From Aurantiacibacter sp. MUD11 (GTDB taxonomy: Bacteria; Pseudomonadota; Alphaproteobacteria; Sphingomonadales; Sphingomonadaceae), in contig NZ_CP114054.1 in NCBI RefSeq assembly GCF_026967575.1, positions 2,542,001 through 2,606,000 on the forward strand: 64,000 nucleotides of DNA. The letters are read 5' to 3'. The notes below the pieces were generated by a model. It saw nothing but the letters and a program-made list of their open reading frames with translations. It was not told where the DNA came from and searched no databases. Below, piece after piece: positions 17,812 to 25,911 of this stretch. The position numbers and the translations under genes are program-made. Positions within the stretch are counted from its first letter, which is position 1. Each line of letters starts with the position of its first letter.

Positions 17812-19659
17812 TCAGGCGTCCTCCAGCACCCGCTCTGCTGCGGGTTGCTCCAGGATGGTGACCGTGCCCTTGCCGCCGTCCACGCGAATGCGCGCGCCGT
17901 CCTTGATCTTGGTGGTGGCGGAACCGGTGCCAACCACGGCGGGCAGCCCGTATTCGCGCGCCACGATGGCCATGTGCGACATCGAACCGCCGATGTCGGA
18001 CACCGCCGCGCCGATCTTCTGGAACAGCGGCGACCACGTCGGGTTCGTGACCTGGCAGACGAGGATGTCGCCCTGCTGGATGCGGTCGATTTCCTTGACG
18101 GATTTCACCACCCGCGCCGTGCCTTCGACCACGCCCGAACAGGCGGCGAAACCGCGCAGTTCGTTGGGGTCGGACTCGCCTTCGCCCAGCCACTGGTCGA
18201 GGTTCTCGCGCGTGATGCCCCACAGCATGACGATCGCGGGATCGTCGATCACGTCGGGCACGTGGCCCAGCGCGGGAGGCATTGTCTCGCCGGCCCAGCT
18301 ATCGATGGCTTGTTGCCGTTGTTTTACGATAGCGGGCCAGCGAGACGGCCCAATCGGGGACGACCCGGAGGACCAACTCAACATCAGGTCGACGATCGCG
18401 CTTTCGAGCTCGTAATGGGTAAGGTGGAAGACATCTTCCTCCTTCTCCCAGTAACCGTGCTCCGCCAGCAGCGCGCCGAATTCGCGGATCTTGTTGAAGA
18501 ACAGGTTCGTGTACCAGTGTTCGCAATAGAACTTGTGCCCCTCGACATAGGGGAACACGCGGTGCGCCAGCTCGATCAGCTGGTCGTAGGTTGCCTTGTC
18601 CTCTTCGGTGTCGAGCAGTTCGCGGTAGTCGGCGACGAGCTGGTTACGCTCCTCCACCAGCTGGTCCATCGGCCGCTCGATATTCTCGCCCGCCTTGATC
18701 TTCTCGATATAGCCGGGAAGCGCCGCGAAGGGCATCGACAGGTCGTCGTTCCAGCTGCGGTGATAGTGGTAGAAACCGTCGCCGACATTGACGTTGAACC
18801 ACGGGTTGCGGCTCGTCTCCAGCTCGCCCAGCCATTCCTTGCCGGCATTGCCGACCTTGTCGAGATCGGCGAGCACGGCGTCGATATCCATGTCCGGCGT
18901 GAAGTGCTGGTCCACGCCCAGTTCCACGGCGCGGCGGGCGAGGCGCTTCACCTCTTCGTCGGGGCGGAAGATCTCGGCTTCCATGCCGGCGACCATGCGG
19001 CTGATTGCCTGGTCGGAAATCTCCGGGAAGGCCTTCTTGCAGAAATCGAAGAAGGTCAGGTAGGCGCCATAGCCCAGCAGCAGGAACTCGAAGTGGTGGT
19101 GCCACATCTGGTAGTAGCCATTGAGCTGCTTGCGATAGGTCTCGATCAGCGCGTGGTTGGCGGCGATTCCCTTGCCCGAATGGGTGGTCTCGATCGGCTC
19201 CAGGTCAGGCAGCGTGGGCTTGGGCAGCTCCTGCGCTTCCTTTATCAGCGCCTTCATCTTCTCTTTCCACTGGTCGTACAGCTTCTCCCAGTGCTCGTAG
19301 TAGTAGAAGCCGCGCTGCTGGAATTCCGCCGCGCGCGCCTCGATCTCGGCCGGATCGGTGACGGGCACGCCGCCGATGTAGACGCGGCCGTTGATGATGC
19401 GGTGGTCGATCCCCTTGGTGGTGGGCAGCACGTGGACGCGGGTGTTGAAGGCCCCCAGCGCGCAATAGGCCGCTTCCGCCGTGATCATGTCGAAATGATG
19501 CATCGGCTCGGGGAAGTGCATCGAGTTGTAGAACCAGAACCGCTCGTCGTCTTCCGGCTGGAACTGGCAGTAGTAGGGATAGGCGGCCTGCGCCTCTTCC
19601 GTGCCCGGAGTAACCTCCAGGCTGCTGGGCATCGGAAAGCTCTTGGCTTCGCTGGACAT
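17812..19659 (-). CDS. PEP-utilizer phosphohistidine subunit of a split dikinase (phenylphosphate synthase-like)
   Basis: A 615-residue protein. The last 100 residues or so are the swivelling phosphohistidine domain, with GGSMSHMAIVAREYGLPAVV and catalytic His562. The preceding 460 residues are helical and aromatic-rich (HWYTNLFFNKI, YYQMWHHHFEFLLLGYGA) and do not look like the PEP/pyruvate TIM barrel. This is the layout of phenylphosphate synthase alpha or rifampicin phosphotransferase, where the middle domain binds the acceptor. The acceptor is therefore probably an aromatic or other hydroxyl compound, not pyruvate. The start ATG follows AGAGGATG. It is the first gene of a four-gene overlapping operon with the ATP-grasp subunit, biotin carrier and carboxyltransferase. 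Confidence 0.82.
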   Translation of the reverse strand: MSSEAKSFPMPSSLEVTPGTEEAQAAYPYYCQFQPEDDERFWFYNSMHFPEPMHHFDMITAEAAYCALGAFNTRVHVLPTTKGIDHRIINGRVYIGGVPVTDPAEIEARAAEFQQRGFYYYEHWEKLYDQWKEKMKALIKEAQELPKPTLPDLEPIETTHSGKGIAANHALIETYRKQLNGYYQMWHHHFEFLLLGYGAYLTFFDFCKKAFPEISDQAISRMVAGMEAEIFRPDEEVKRLARRAVELGVDQHFTPDMDIDAVLADLDKVGNAGKEWLGELETSRNPWFNVNVGDGFYHYHRSWNDDLSMPFAALPGYIEKIKAGENIERPMDQLVEERNQLVADYRELLDTEEDKATYDQLIELAHRVFPYVEGHKFYCEHWYTNLFFNKIREFGALLAEHGYWEKEEDVFHLTHYELESAIVDLMLSWSSGSSPIGPSRWPAIVKQRQQAIDSWAGETMPPALGHVPDVIDDPAIVMLWGITRENLDQWLGEGESDPNELRGFAACSGVVEGTARVVKSVKEIDRIQQGDILVCQVTNPTWSPLFQKIGAAVSDIGGSMSHMAIVAREYGLPAVVGTGSATTKIKDGARIRVDGGKGTVTILEQPAAERVLEDA

Positions 19660-19786
19660 GGTGGCATCCTCTCCGTGAATGCGTCTTTTCCCGCCCGTGC
19701 GCTTTTCGCGTCTCGTGACGGATTTATGCCCGGAGGCTAACGCGCATGCGGCGTAGGCGCGAAGGATTCTCGCGCATGGCAAATAG

Positions 19787-19809
19787 GACAAAAGCGCAAG
19801 CGTTTTGTC
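19787..19809. repeat. Inverted repeat in the gap upstream of the dikinase operon
   Basis: Arms GACAAAA and TTTTGTC are perfect complements around a nine-base centre that can add two or three further pairs. It lies just after the esterase stop (minus strand), where it could end transcription, and 128 bases before the dikinase start, where it could be an operator for the adjacent AraC protein. No long T-run follows, so the role is undecided. Confidence 0.45.
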
Positions 19810-19822
19810 TTGGTGTGCGGTT

Positions 19823-20692
19823 CTAGTCGGACGAACCCGCGACATTGCGGGCGAATTGCGCGACGTCGTGCAACACGGGCGCGCGGCCCCGCAGCGGGCG
19901 CGCCATGGCGATCAGGATGTCGATGTGATCGACGCCGGCATACTCCACCTCTTGCGCCACCACGTCGCGGTCCGTCAGCCTTTCCGCCAGCGAACGACCA
20001 TTGTGCGCCTTCACCGTGGTATCGTCGGCTCCGGTCAGGATCAGCGCGGGTGGTGCACCTGCTTCGACCCAGCTGATCGGCTGCGTTTCCTCCAGCCTTG
20101 GCCATTCGCCGAAGGCCGCGCGGCTGGCAGCGGTGTCGAGTGGGAGGAAATCGTACGGCCCGGCCAGCCCGGCAAAGCCGCGCACGGCGGAGCGCGCGTC
20201 CCCCAGCCAGCGGTCGTCGTAAGCCAGCATGGCCCCGATATAGGCGCCCGCCGAATGGCCGGAAAGCACGAGGCGGCTCGCATCGCCGCCATAGTCGGCG
20301 ATATTGGCCTGCACCCAGCGCACCGCGCTCGCGCCATCCTCGACGAAGGCGGGATAGTGGACGTTGGGCACCAGCCGGTAATCGGGAATGACCACCACGA
20401 AACCTTGCGCGGCCAGCGCGCGCCCCGCGAAGTCGTACCCGTGGCGCGTGCCGCTGTCCCAACTGCCGCCGTAGAAGAACACGATCACCGGCAGGGCGCC
20501 GCCCTCGGCATTGGCAGGAGCATAAATATCCAGCGCCTGTCGCGCATCGTCGCCGAAGGCCACGCTCGCAGCCACCTTTCGCGCACCGCCATCCTTGGGC
20601 ACCAGCGTGTTGAACGTGTGCAGTGGCGAGAGCCAGTAGGAGATGAACAGCGCGGCTATCAGCAGGACCAGCAGGCCGAGGGCGAATTTCAT
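19823..20692 (-). CDS. Membrane-anchored alpha/beta hydrolase (carboxylesterase, BD-FAE type)
   Basis: A 289-residue serine hydrolase with an N-terminal signal anchor (KFALGLLVLLIAALFISYWL). The oxyanion region reads VIVFFYGGSWDSG, a variant of HGG; the nucleophile lies in LVLSGHSAGAYIGAML; the Asp is in LILTGADDTTV and the His in YAGVDHIDIL. The family includes feruloyl- and acetyl-ester hydrolases. It begins 16 bases after the araC-type gene and precedes the dikinase operon on the same strand, so release of an esterified aromatic substrate is a reasonable but unproved role. Confidence 0.85.
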   Translation of the reverse strand: MKFALGLLVLLIAALFISYWLSPLHTFNTLVPKDGGARKVAASVAFGDDARQALDIYAPANAEGGALPVIVFFYGGSWDSGTRHGYDFAGRALAAQGFVVVIPDYRLVPNVHYPAFVEDGASAVRWVQANIADYGGDASRLVLSGHSAGAYIGAMLAYDDRWLGDARSAVRGFAGLAGPYDFLPLDTAASRAAFGEWPRLEETQPISWVEAGAPPALILTGADDTTVKAHNGRSLAERLTDRDVVAQEVEYAGVDHIDILIAMARPLRGRAPVLHDVAQFARNVAGSSD

Positions 20693-20708
20693 TCAGCTGT
20701 CCTTGTCG

Positions 20709-21683
20709 TCAGGGCTGCGGCGCGTGGCCCGCGCGCCATTCGCGCGGGGTGATGCCGAACCGCTTGCGGAACAGGCGGGTGAAGTAGCCCGGATCGAGGA
20801 AACCCGTGCGATAGGCAACCTCGGACACCGGCAGGTTCCGGAACCGCGGGTCGCCCAGCAGGTCGCTCGCCCGCTCCAGCCGCGTGGCGTTGAGTTCCTG
20901 CACGAAGCTGGTGCCCGCCGCCGCCAGCAGCGATTGCAGGTAGCGCGTCGAAATGCCTACCTCGGTGGCCACGCCCTGCGGCGACAGGTCCGGGTCGGCA
21001 TAGCCGCGCTCTATCCGTCGCAGGATGCGCCGCGCCAGCTGCCCGCGATGGCGTGAGGAGCCGCCGCGATCCTCGAACCCCGTGGCCATGGCCAGCAAGG
21101 TGCCCAGCTGTTCGGCAATCATCGGCCGTGGCAGCGAGGCATTGTCGAGCCCGTCGCTCAGGATCGTTTCCAGCAGTGCGCCCAGCGGTGCGCCCCAGCC
21201 TTTATGGGCATCGAACGGGCGCGCCAGCAGCGCGCCGGGGTCGGGCAGGTGCCGCTCCAGCCATGATTGCGGCATCATCAGGTCGATGCACTCGTGCGGG
21301 GTGGTCATCTCCATCTGGTAGAAACGGGTGTTGTCGAGCAGCACGAACTGTCCCGGCTCCACCACGAATTCGCGGCCGCCCATCTTGGTGTGGAGCGCCC
21401 CTTCGCGGGCATAGACCAGCTGGATCGATGGCGCGGCACGCATGGCCGCCTGGTCCGCCCCCGTGTGTGTCACCCGCTGCGCCGGGGCGTGCAGGTGCAG
21501 CAGCCGCAGCTGGCCGATGCCGTGACTCACCCATTGCGCGGCGAAGGCGTCGGCATCGAACACCTCCACCTCGATCGGGGCGATGGTGGAGGCCGCCCAG
21601 TCGCGCCATTCGCGCAGCGCTTCCGGCCGGGCGAGGCCCTGGCTGGTCCAGCTCTGGTCGTCGGTGGCGGTTGCACGCGTCAT
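20709..21683 (-). CDS. AraC family transcriptional regulator
   Basis: A 324-residue regulator. An N-terminal AraC-binding-like domain (about 25-190, including EFVVEPGQFVLLDNTRFYQM) is followed by the C-terminal double helix-turn-helix (LSPQGVATEVGISTRYLQSL; VSEVAYRTGFLDPGYFTRLF; ending RFGITPREW). The ATG at 21683 gives a normal AraC length; an extended frame upstream would enter the divergent promoter region. Divergent from the membrane-protein/amidohydrolase operon and upstream of the esterase and dikinase genes, it is well placed to regulate both. Effector unknown, probably an aromatic intermediate. Confidence 0.9.
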   Translation of the reverse strand: MTRATATDDQSWTSQGLARPEALREWRDWAASTIAPIEVEVFDADAFAAQWVSHGIGQLRLLHLHAPAQRVTHTGADQAAMRAAPSIQLVYAREGALHTKMGGREFVVEPGQFVLLDNTRFYQMEMTTPHECIDLMMPQSWLERHLPDPGALLARPFDAHKGWGAPLGALLETILSDGLDNASLPRPMIAEQLGTLLAMATGFEDRGGSSRHRGQLARRILRRIERGYADPDLSPQGVATEVGISTRYLQSLLAAAGTSFVQELNATRLERASDLLGDPRFRNLPVSEVAYRTGFLDPGYFTRLFRKRFGITPREWRAGHAPQP

Positions 21684-21776
21684 GGCCTGCCAAGCTACGC
21701 CTGCCGCTGCCGTGCGACAAGTTTCGCAGTTGCCGCCGGCCCGATGTGCGATAGGATGCGTGCCGGGAGAGGAAAT

Positions 21777-22505
21777 ATGGCGAGCGTGTCGAAGGAAGGT
21801 GGCTTCCGGCCGAGCTTCCACCTGTGGATGGTGCTGGCGATGTGCGCCTTCGTCTTCACCGGCTTCGGGATGAGTTACCTGTGGCCGGTCGCTGCGGGCA
21901 CGCGCACGGGCGATGCACCCATCGTCCACCTACACGGCGTGGTCTTCTTCAGCTGGATGCTGCTGCTGCTGGTGCAATCGCTGCTGGTGAACGTGAAGAA
22001 CGTGAAGCTGCACCGCTCGCTGGGCACGTTCGGCATTGCCGTCGGCACGCTGGTGGTGATGATGGGCGCCTTCATCACCATCGCCGGTGCTTCCATCACG
22101 GACCTGTCCGGCAGTGGTCCGGCGGTATTCTTCCTGTCGGTCGTCGCGCCGCCCAGCTTTGCCGTGATCTTCGCCATGGCGATCCGGGCGGTACGCAAGG
22201 TGCAGGTGCATCGCGACCTGATCCTGATCGCCACCATCGCCATCCTCATGCCGGGCATCAACCGCGTCTACATGCTCGGTCTCGGCATCGACCGGGTGCC
22301 GGTGATCGAGACCTACCTGACCATGGACGTGCTGCTGGCCGCCGTGCTGTGGCAGGAACGCCGCGTGCTCGGCGCGATCAGCCGCCCGACCTGGATTGCC
22401 AGCGCCATCGTCGTCGTGCCGCAGTTCCTCAACCTGCCGGTTTCGAGCACGCAGGCCTGGCGCGATTTCGTTTTCTGGCTGGGAAGTTTCGCCTGGTACG
22501 CCTGA
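21777..22505 (+). CDS. Multi-pass membrane protein with conserved His motifs
   Basis: A 242-residue inner-membrane protein with about six or seven hydrophobic helices. Conserved-looking His motifs lie at helix ends: VHLHGVVFFSWMLLL and KLHRSLGTFGIAVG, followed by VQVHRDLILIATIA. Such His-rich helix caps recall DUF2306 or cytochrome b561-like membrane proteins, but no confident family name is given. A GGGAGAGGAAAT ribosome binding site precedes the ATG at 21777. It is first in a plus-strand operon with an amidohydrolase, CoA-transferase and OsmC protein, so uptake or membrane redox work for the same substrate is possible. Confidence 0.7.
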   Translation: MASVSKEGGFRPSFHLWMVLAMCAFVFTGFGMSYLWPVAAGTRTGDAPIVHLHGVVFFSWMLLLLVQSLLVNVKNVKLHRSLGTFGIAVGTLVVMMGAFITIAGASITDLSGSGPAVFFLSVVAPPSFAVIFAMAIRAVRKVQVHRDLILIATIAILMPGINRVYMLGLGIDRVPVIETYLTMDVLLAAVLWQERRVLGAISRPTWIASAIVVVPQFLNLPVSSTQAWRDFVFWLGSFAWYA

Positions 22506-22572
22506 TCGGCGTTGCACCGGTCCATGGGTTACCGCATTGTGCGGGCGAGAGGATTTTGGGGAGGAGTACGAA

Positions 22573-23610
22573 GTGGGAAGCAAGTGTCGCCTGATCGCCT
22601 GTGAGGAAGCCTGGTCGATCCCGGAGGTTGCCGAGGAACTGCGCAAGATCGCTCGCAGCCCGACGCAAAGCTCGGACAAGCTGCTGGTCGGCGGCATCTA
22701 CGATGCCGACCATGACACCACCGGCTACGGCAAGATGAACTTCCTCCACGGCCTGAAGGACATCGAGGAACAGCGCCTGCCGCAGATGGACCAGTACGGC
22801 GTCGACATGCACCTGCTGACGCTGACGGCGCCGGGCGTGCAGATGTTCGATGCCGATACCGCCACCGATCTCGCCGCGCTGAGCAATGACCGCATGGCCG
22901 AAATCTGCGCCAAGTGGCCCAAGCGGTTTGCCGGCCTGGCCAGCTTCGCCCCGCATTCGCCCAAGCGCGCCGCCAAGGAAGTCGAACGGGCGATGACCGA
23001 GCTCAAGCTGAACGGCCTGGTGGTCAATTCGCACACCAACGGCGACTATTTCGACGATTACCGCTTCTGGCCGATCCTGGAGGCGGCGGAGGCGCACAAC
23101 GCCACCATCTACATCCACCCGCGCGGCCCGTCGGACACGCTCAAGGGCCCGCTGATGGACTATGCCATGGATAGCGCCATGTGGGCTTACGGCGTGGAAG
23201 TGGGCACCAACATGCTGCGGATGATGGCGGGCGGCGTGTTCGATCGCTTCCCCAACCTGAAGATCTGCGTCGGCCACATGGGCGAAATGGTGCCTTTCTT
23301 CATCTGGCGCATCAATTTCATGAACAGCCGCGCCCAGAAGGTGGGGCGCGCGCCCAAGACCGAACGCAGCATGGAAGAATACTTCCGCGACAACTTCGTC
23401 TTCACGACCTCGGGCGTGGAGGACCACCTCGCGCTGCGCTACGCCATCGATCGCATGGGCATCGACAACGTCATCTGGGCGATCGACTACCCGTACCAGC
23501 CGATGGAACCGGCGGTGAAGTTCATCGAAACCTTCGAGTGCACCGACGCGGAACGCCACGCGCTTTGCCACGGCAATGCCGAACGGGTGTTCCATATCGC
23601 GCCGGAGTAG
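22573..23610 (+). CDS. Amidohydrolase-2 family decarboxylase/hydrolase (LigW/gamma-resorcylate decarboxylase-like)
   Basis: A 345-residue metal-dependent TIM-barrel enzyme. The first metal segment reads IACEEAWSIPEV, where gamma-resorcylate decarboxylase has EEH; later ligands are in IYIHPRGPSD (His), CVGHMGEMVPFF (His) and VIWAIDYPYQ (Asp). The family covers nonoxidative aryl decarboxylases such as 5-carboxyvanillate decarboxylase (LigW) and ring-cleavage-product hydrolases. The start is taken as GTG at 22573 behind GGGGAGGAG; no nearer ATG keeps the metal motif. Context with a CoA-transferase suggests aromatic acid catabolism. The exact substrate is not readable. Confidence 0.85.
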   Translation: MGSKCRLIACEEAWSIPEVAEELRKIARSPTQSSDKLLVGGIYDADHDTTGYGKMNFLHGLKDIEEQRLPQMDQYGVDMHLLTLTAPGVQMFDADTATDLAALSNDRMAEICAKWPKRFAGLASFAPHSPKRAAKEVERAMTELKLNGLVVNSHTNGDYFDDYRFWPILEAAEAHNATIYIHPRGPSDTLKGPLMDYAMDSAMWAYGVEVGTNMLRMMAGGVFDRFPNLKICVGHMGEMVPFFIWRINFMNSRAQKVGRAPKTERSMEEYFRDNFVFTTSGVEDHLALRYAIDRMGIDNVIWAIDYPYQPMEPAVKFIETFECTDAERHALCHGNAERVFHIAPE

Positions 23611-23624
23611 GTAGGAAGCTTCGC

Positions 23625-24743
23625 ATGAGCGAAGCACCACTCAAGGGAATCAAGGTCGTCGAACTGGCGCGCATCCTTGCCGGGCCGTTTGCCGGGCAAG
23701 TGCTGGCCGATCTGGGCGCCGAAGTGCACAAGGTCGAAAGCCCGGAGGGCGACGACACCCGCAAGTGGGGGCCGCCCTTCCTCGACCGCGCCGACGGATC
23801 GAAGGACGCGGCCTATTTCCACGCCGCCAACCGCGGCAAGGACACGATCATTGCCGACTTCAACCGCGCCGACGACAAGGCGAAGGTGCTGGAGCTGATC
23901 CGCGATGCCGACGTGCTGATCGAGAACTTCAAGACCGGCTCGCTCGACAAGTTCGGCCTCGACTACGAGAGCCTGAAGAAGATCAACCCGCGCCTCGTCT
24001 ATTGTTCCATTACCGGGTTCGGTCACGACGGGCCCTACGCCGCGCGCGCCGGGTACGACTTCATCGTGCAGGGCATGAGCGGGATCATGGACCTGACCGG
24101 TTTCCCCGACGGCCCGCCGACCAAGATCGGCATGGCCTATGCCGACATCATGACCGGTCTCTACGGCGTGATCGGCATCCAGGCGGCGCTGCACCAGCGT
24201 GAGCGGACCGGGAAGGGTCAGCTGGTCGACATGGCCCTGTTCGACGTGATGGTGGGCACGCTGGCCAACCAGGCGATGAACTACCTCGCCAGCGGCCGCA
24301 GTCCGAAGCGCATGGGCAATTCGCACCCCAATATCGTTCCCTACGAGGCGTTCGAGGCGAAGGACGGCTGGCTGATCGTGGCGGTCGGCAACGATCGCCA
24401 GTTCGCCCGCTTCGCCGAGGCCATCGACCTGCCCCTGCGCGAGGAATGGACGACCAATGCCCGTCGCGTGACGCACCGGGAATCGCTTTCCGCCTCCATC
24501 GCCAAGCGCATCGGCGCGATGAAGCGCGACGACGTGCTGCTGAAGATGGAGAACCGCGGCATTCCCGCGGGGCCGATCAACACGGTGAAGCAGGCGCTGA
24601 ACGACCCGCAGATCGTTGCCCGCGGCATGGTGATCGACCTCGAGGAAGAGGGGCTGAAAGGCCTGCGCACGCCGATCAAGTTTTCCGACGCTGAACTGGT
24701 GCTGGGCAAGCCTTCGCCCATGCTGCCGGAGCGGGACGAATAG
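23625..24743 (+). CDS. Class III (CaiB/BaiF) CoA-transferase
   Basis: A 372-residue family III CoA-transferase, cytoplasmic dimer. Typical motifs: GIKVVELARILAGPFAGQVL at the N-terminus, HAANRGKDTIIADF, VLIENFKTGSLDKFGLDY, and YADIMTGLYGV with the aspartate that forms the acyl anhydride. An AGGAAG site precedes the ATG at 23625. Its stop overlaps the GTG start of the OsmC gene by one base. It would activate or exchange CoA on a carboxylic acid, perhaps an aroylacetate or product of the adjacent amidohydrolase; donor and acceptor are unknown. Confidence 0.9.
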   Translation: MSEAPLKGIKVVELARILAGPFAGQVLADLGAEVHKVESPEGDDTRKWGPPFLDRADGSKDAAYFHAANRGKDTIIADFNRADDKAKVLELIRDADVLIENFKTGSLDKFGLDYESLKKINPRLVYCSITGFGHDGPYAARAGYDFIVQGMSGIMDLTGFPDGPPTKIGMAYADIMTGLYGVIGIQAALHQRERTGKGQLVDMALFDVMVGTLANQAMNYLASGRSPKRMGNSHPNIVPYEAFEAKDGWLIVAVGNDRQFARFAEAIDLPLREEWTTNARRVTHRESLSASIAKRIGAMKRDDVLLKMENRGIPAGPINTVKQALNDPQIVARGMVIDLEEEGLKGLRTPIKFSDAELVLGKPSPMLPERDE

Positions 24744-25909
24744 TGGCCGGGCACGAGAACATCCTTGGCGCCGATCCGCGCCCGTCGTTTTTCCCGGTGG
24801 AGCATGGCTCCGACCTGCTCGCCCCGCCGCCTGACCGGCTGGGCCAGGCCGTCCGCTTTGCCGCGCGTTCGCTGTCGGTCATGCAGAAGGAGGGGCTGGT
24901 CGCCTCCTCCGCCAGCGGGCAGGTGTGGCGGCTGGTCTCTGACGAGGGCGCCTATCTCGACGGCTTCAACGAGGCGCCGTGCCCCCTCAGCTTCCTCACC
25001 GTCGGCATGGTCTCCAGCTACATGACCGAACTGCTGGCCCTGGCGCAGCAGCGCGGCATCACCCTGCGCCGCGTCGAACTGGTGCAGGACAACTACTACA
25101 CGATGAAGGGCAGCGCGCTGAAAGGCACGATGACCGGCGGCGCCAAGGACATCGAGCTGGAAGCGCGGATCGACAGCGATGCCGATGCCGACACGCTGCG
25201 GGCGCTGGTCTACGATGCGGTCGCAGCTTCGCCGCTCAACGGGCTGATGCGCGGGGAGAAGGACTCGCTGTTCACGCTGACCCACAAGGGTCGGCAGGTG
25301 ATCCCCGACAAGGCCAAGCCCGTGCAGCGCGACGTGCCGCCCGATCCGGCGGACCTAATCGAGGGCGTCCACCCGCTCTCCGCCGAAGAGATGCCGCGCC
25401 GCGCGGGGATGAGCCCGCTGACCGACGAGGCGACGTCGTCACAAGGCTCGTCGCTGGCGGAGGAGCAGGATCGCGTGCTGCACATTCGCGGCATCTGCAC
25501 TCTGCGCGAAGACGGGGTGAAGCAGGTCGAACAGCAATTGTTCAATCCGCACGGCTCGATCTTCCATTTCCTCTGCGACGAGGAAGGCCGCGCGCCCGAT
25601 GCGATCAGCTACATGGCGGCAGGCATCGGCTTCTGCTTCATGACCCAGCTGGGCCGCTATGCGAAGATCGCGAAGAAGCACCTCGATGCCTACAACATCG
25701 TGCAGGACATCCACTTCTCGCCCGGCGGGGCGAGTGGCGGGACCGGGGAGGCGGGCAAGGCCGACCCCGTGGAAACCCACGTCTACCTGCACAGCGACGA
25801 GAACGCGGAATTCGCGCGCGCCGCGCTGGATATGGGCGAGCAGACCTGCTTCCTCCACGCTTTCTGCCGCACCGACCTGAAGGCGCGGGTGAAGGTGGTG
25901 AAGGGTTGA
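24743..25909 (+). CDS. Double OsmC-domain protein
   Basis: A 388-residue cytoplasmic protein with two OsmC-like repeats. The first contains APCPLSFLTVGMVSSYM (peroxidatic-type Cys), the second MAAGIGFCFMTQLGRYAKIA and QTCFLHAFCRTDL. OsmC/Ohr proteins reduce organic hydroperoxides with paired cysteines; whether each half keeps a working pair is uncertain. The GTG start overlaps the CoA-transferase stop. Its fixed place behind the amidohydrolase and CoA-transferase suggests either detoxification during aromatic catabolism or a specialised thiol reaction in the pathway. Confidence 0.82.
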   Translation: MAGHENILGADPRPSFFPVEHGSDLLAPPPDRLGQAVRFAARSLSVMQKEGLVASSASGQVWRLVSDEGAYLDGFNEAPCPLSFLTVGMVSSYMTELLALAQQRGITLRRVELVQDNYYTMKGSALKGTMTGGAKDIELEARIDSDADADTLRALVYDAVAASPLNGLMRGEKDSLFTLTHKGRQVIPDKAKPVQRDVPPDPADLIEGVHPLSAEEMPRRAGMSPLTDEATSSQGSSLAEEQDRVLHIRGICTLREDGVKQVEQQLFNPHGSIFHFLCDEEGRAPDAISYMAAGIGFCFMTQLGRYAKIAKKHLDAYNIVQDIHFSPGGASGGTGEAGKADPVETHVYLHSDENAEFARAALDMGEQTCFLHAFCRTDLKARVKVVKG

Positions 25910-25911
25910 CC

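Noticed and set aside
16301..19659. PEP synthase or pyruvate phosphate dikinase as the name of the split enzyme
   Set aside because: No PEP/pyruvate-binding barrel is present in either subunit, and the gene is split at the phenylphosphate synthase boundary.
16798..19740. 980-codon open frame on the plus strand opposite the dikinase genes
   Set aside because: It is the antisense shadow of two clearly homologous minus-strand genes in GC-rich DNA; the translation is His/Gly/Leu-rich with no domain.
22532..22544. CCGCA-TTG-TGCGG hairpin before the amidohydrolase gene, considered as an attenuator
   Set aside because: Five-base stem with a three-base loop is within chance in this GC content and no alternative structure or leader peptide was seen.
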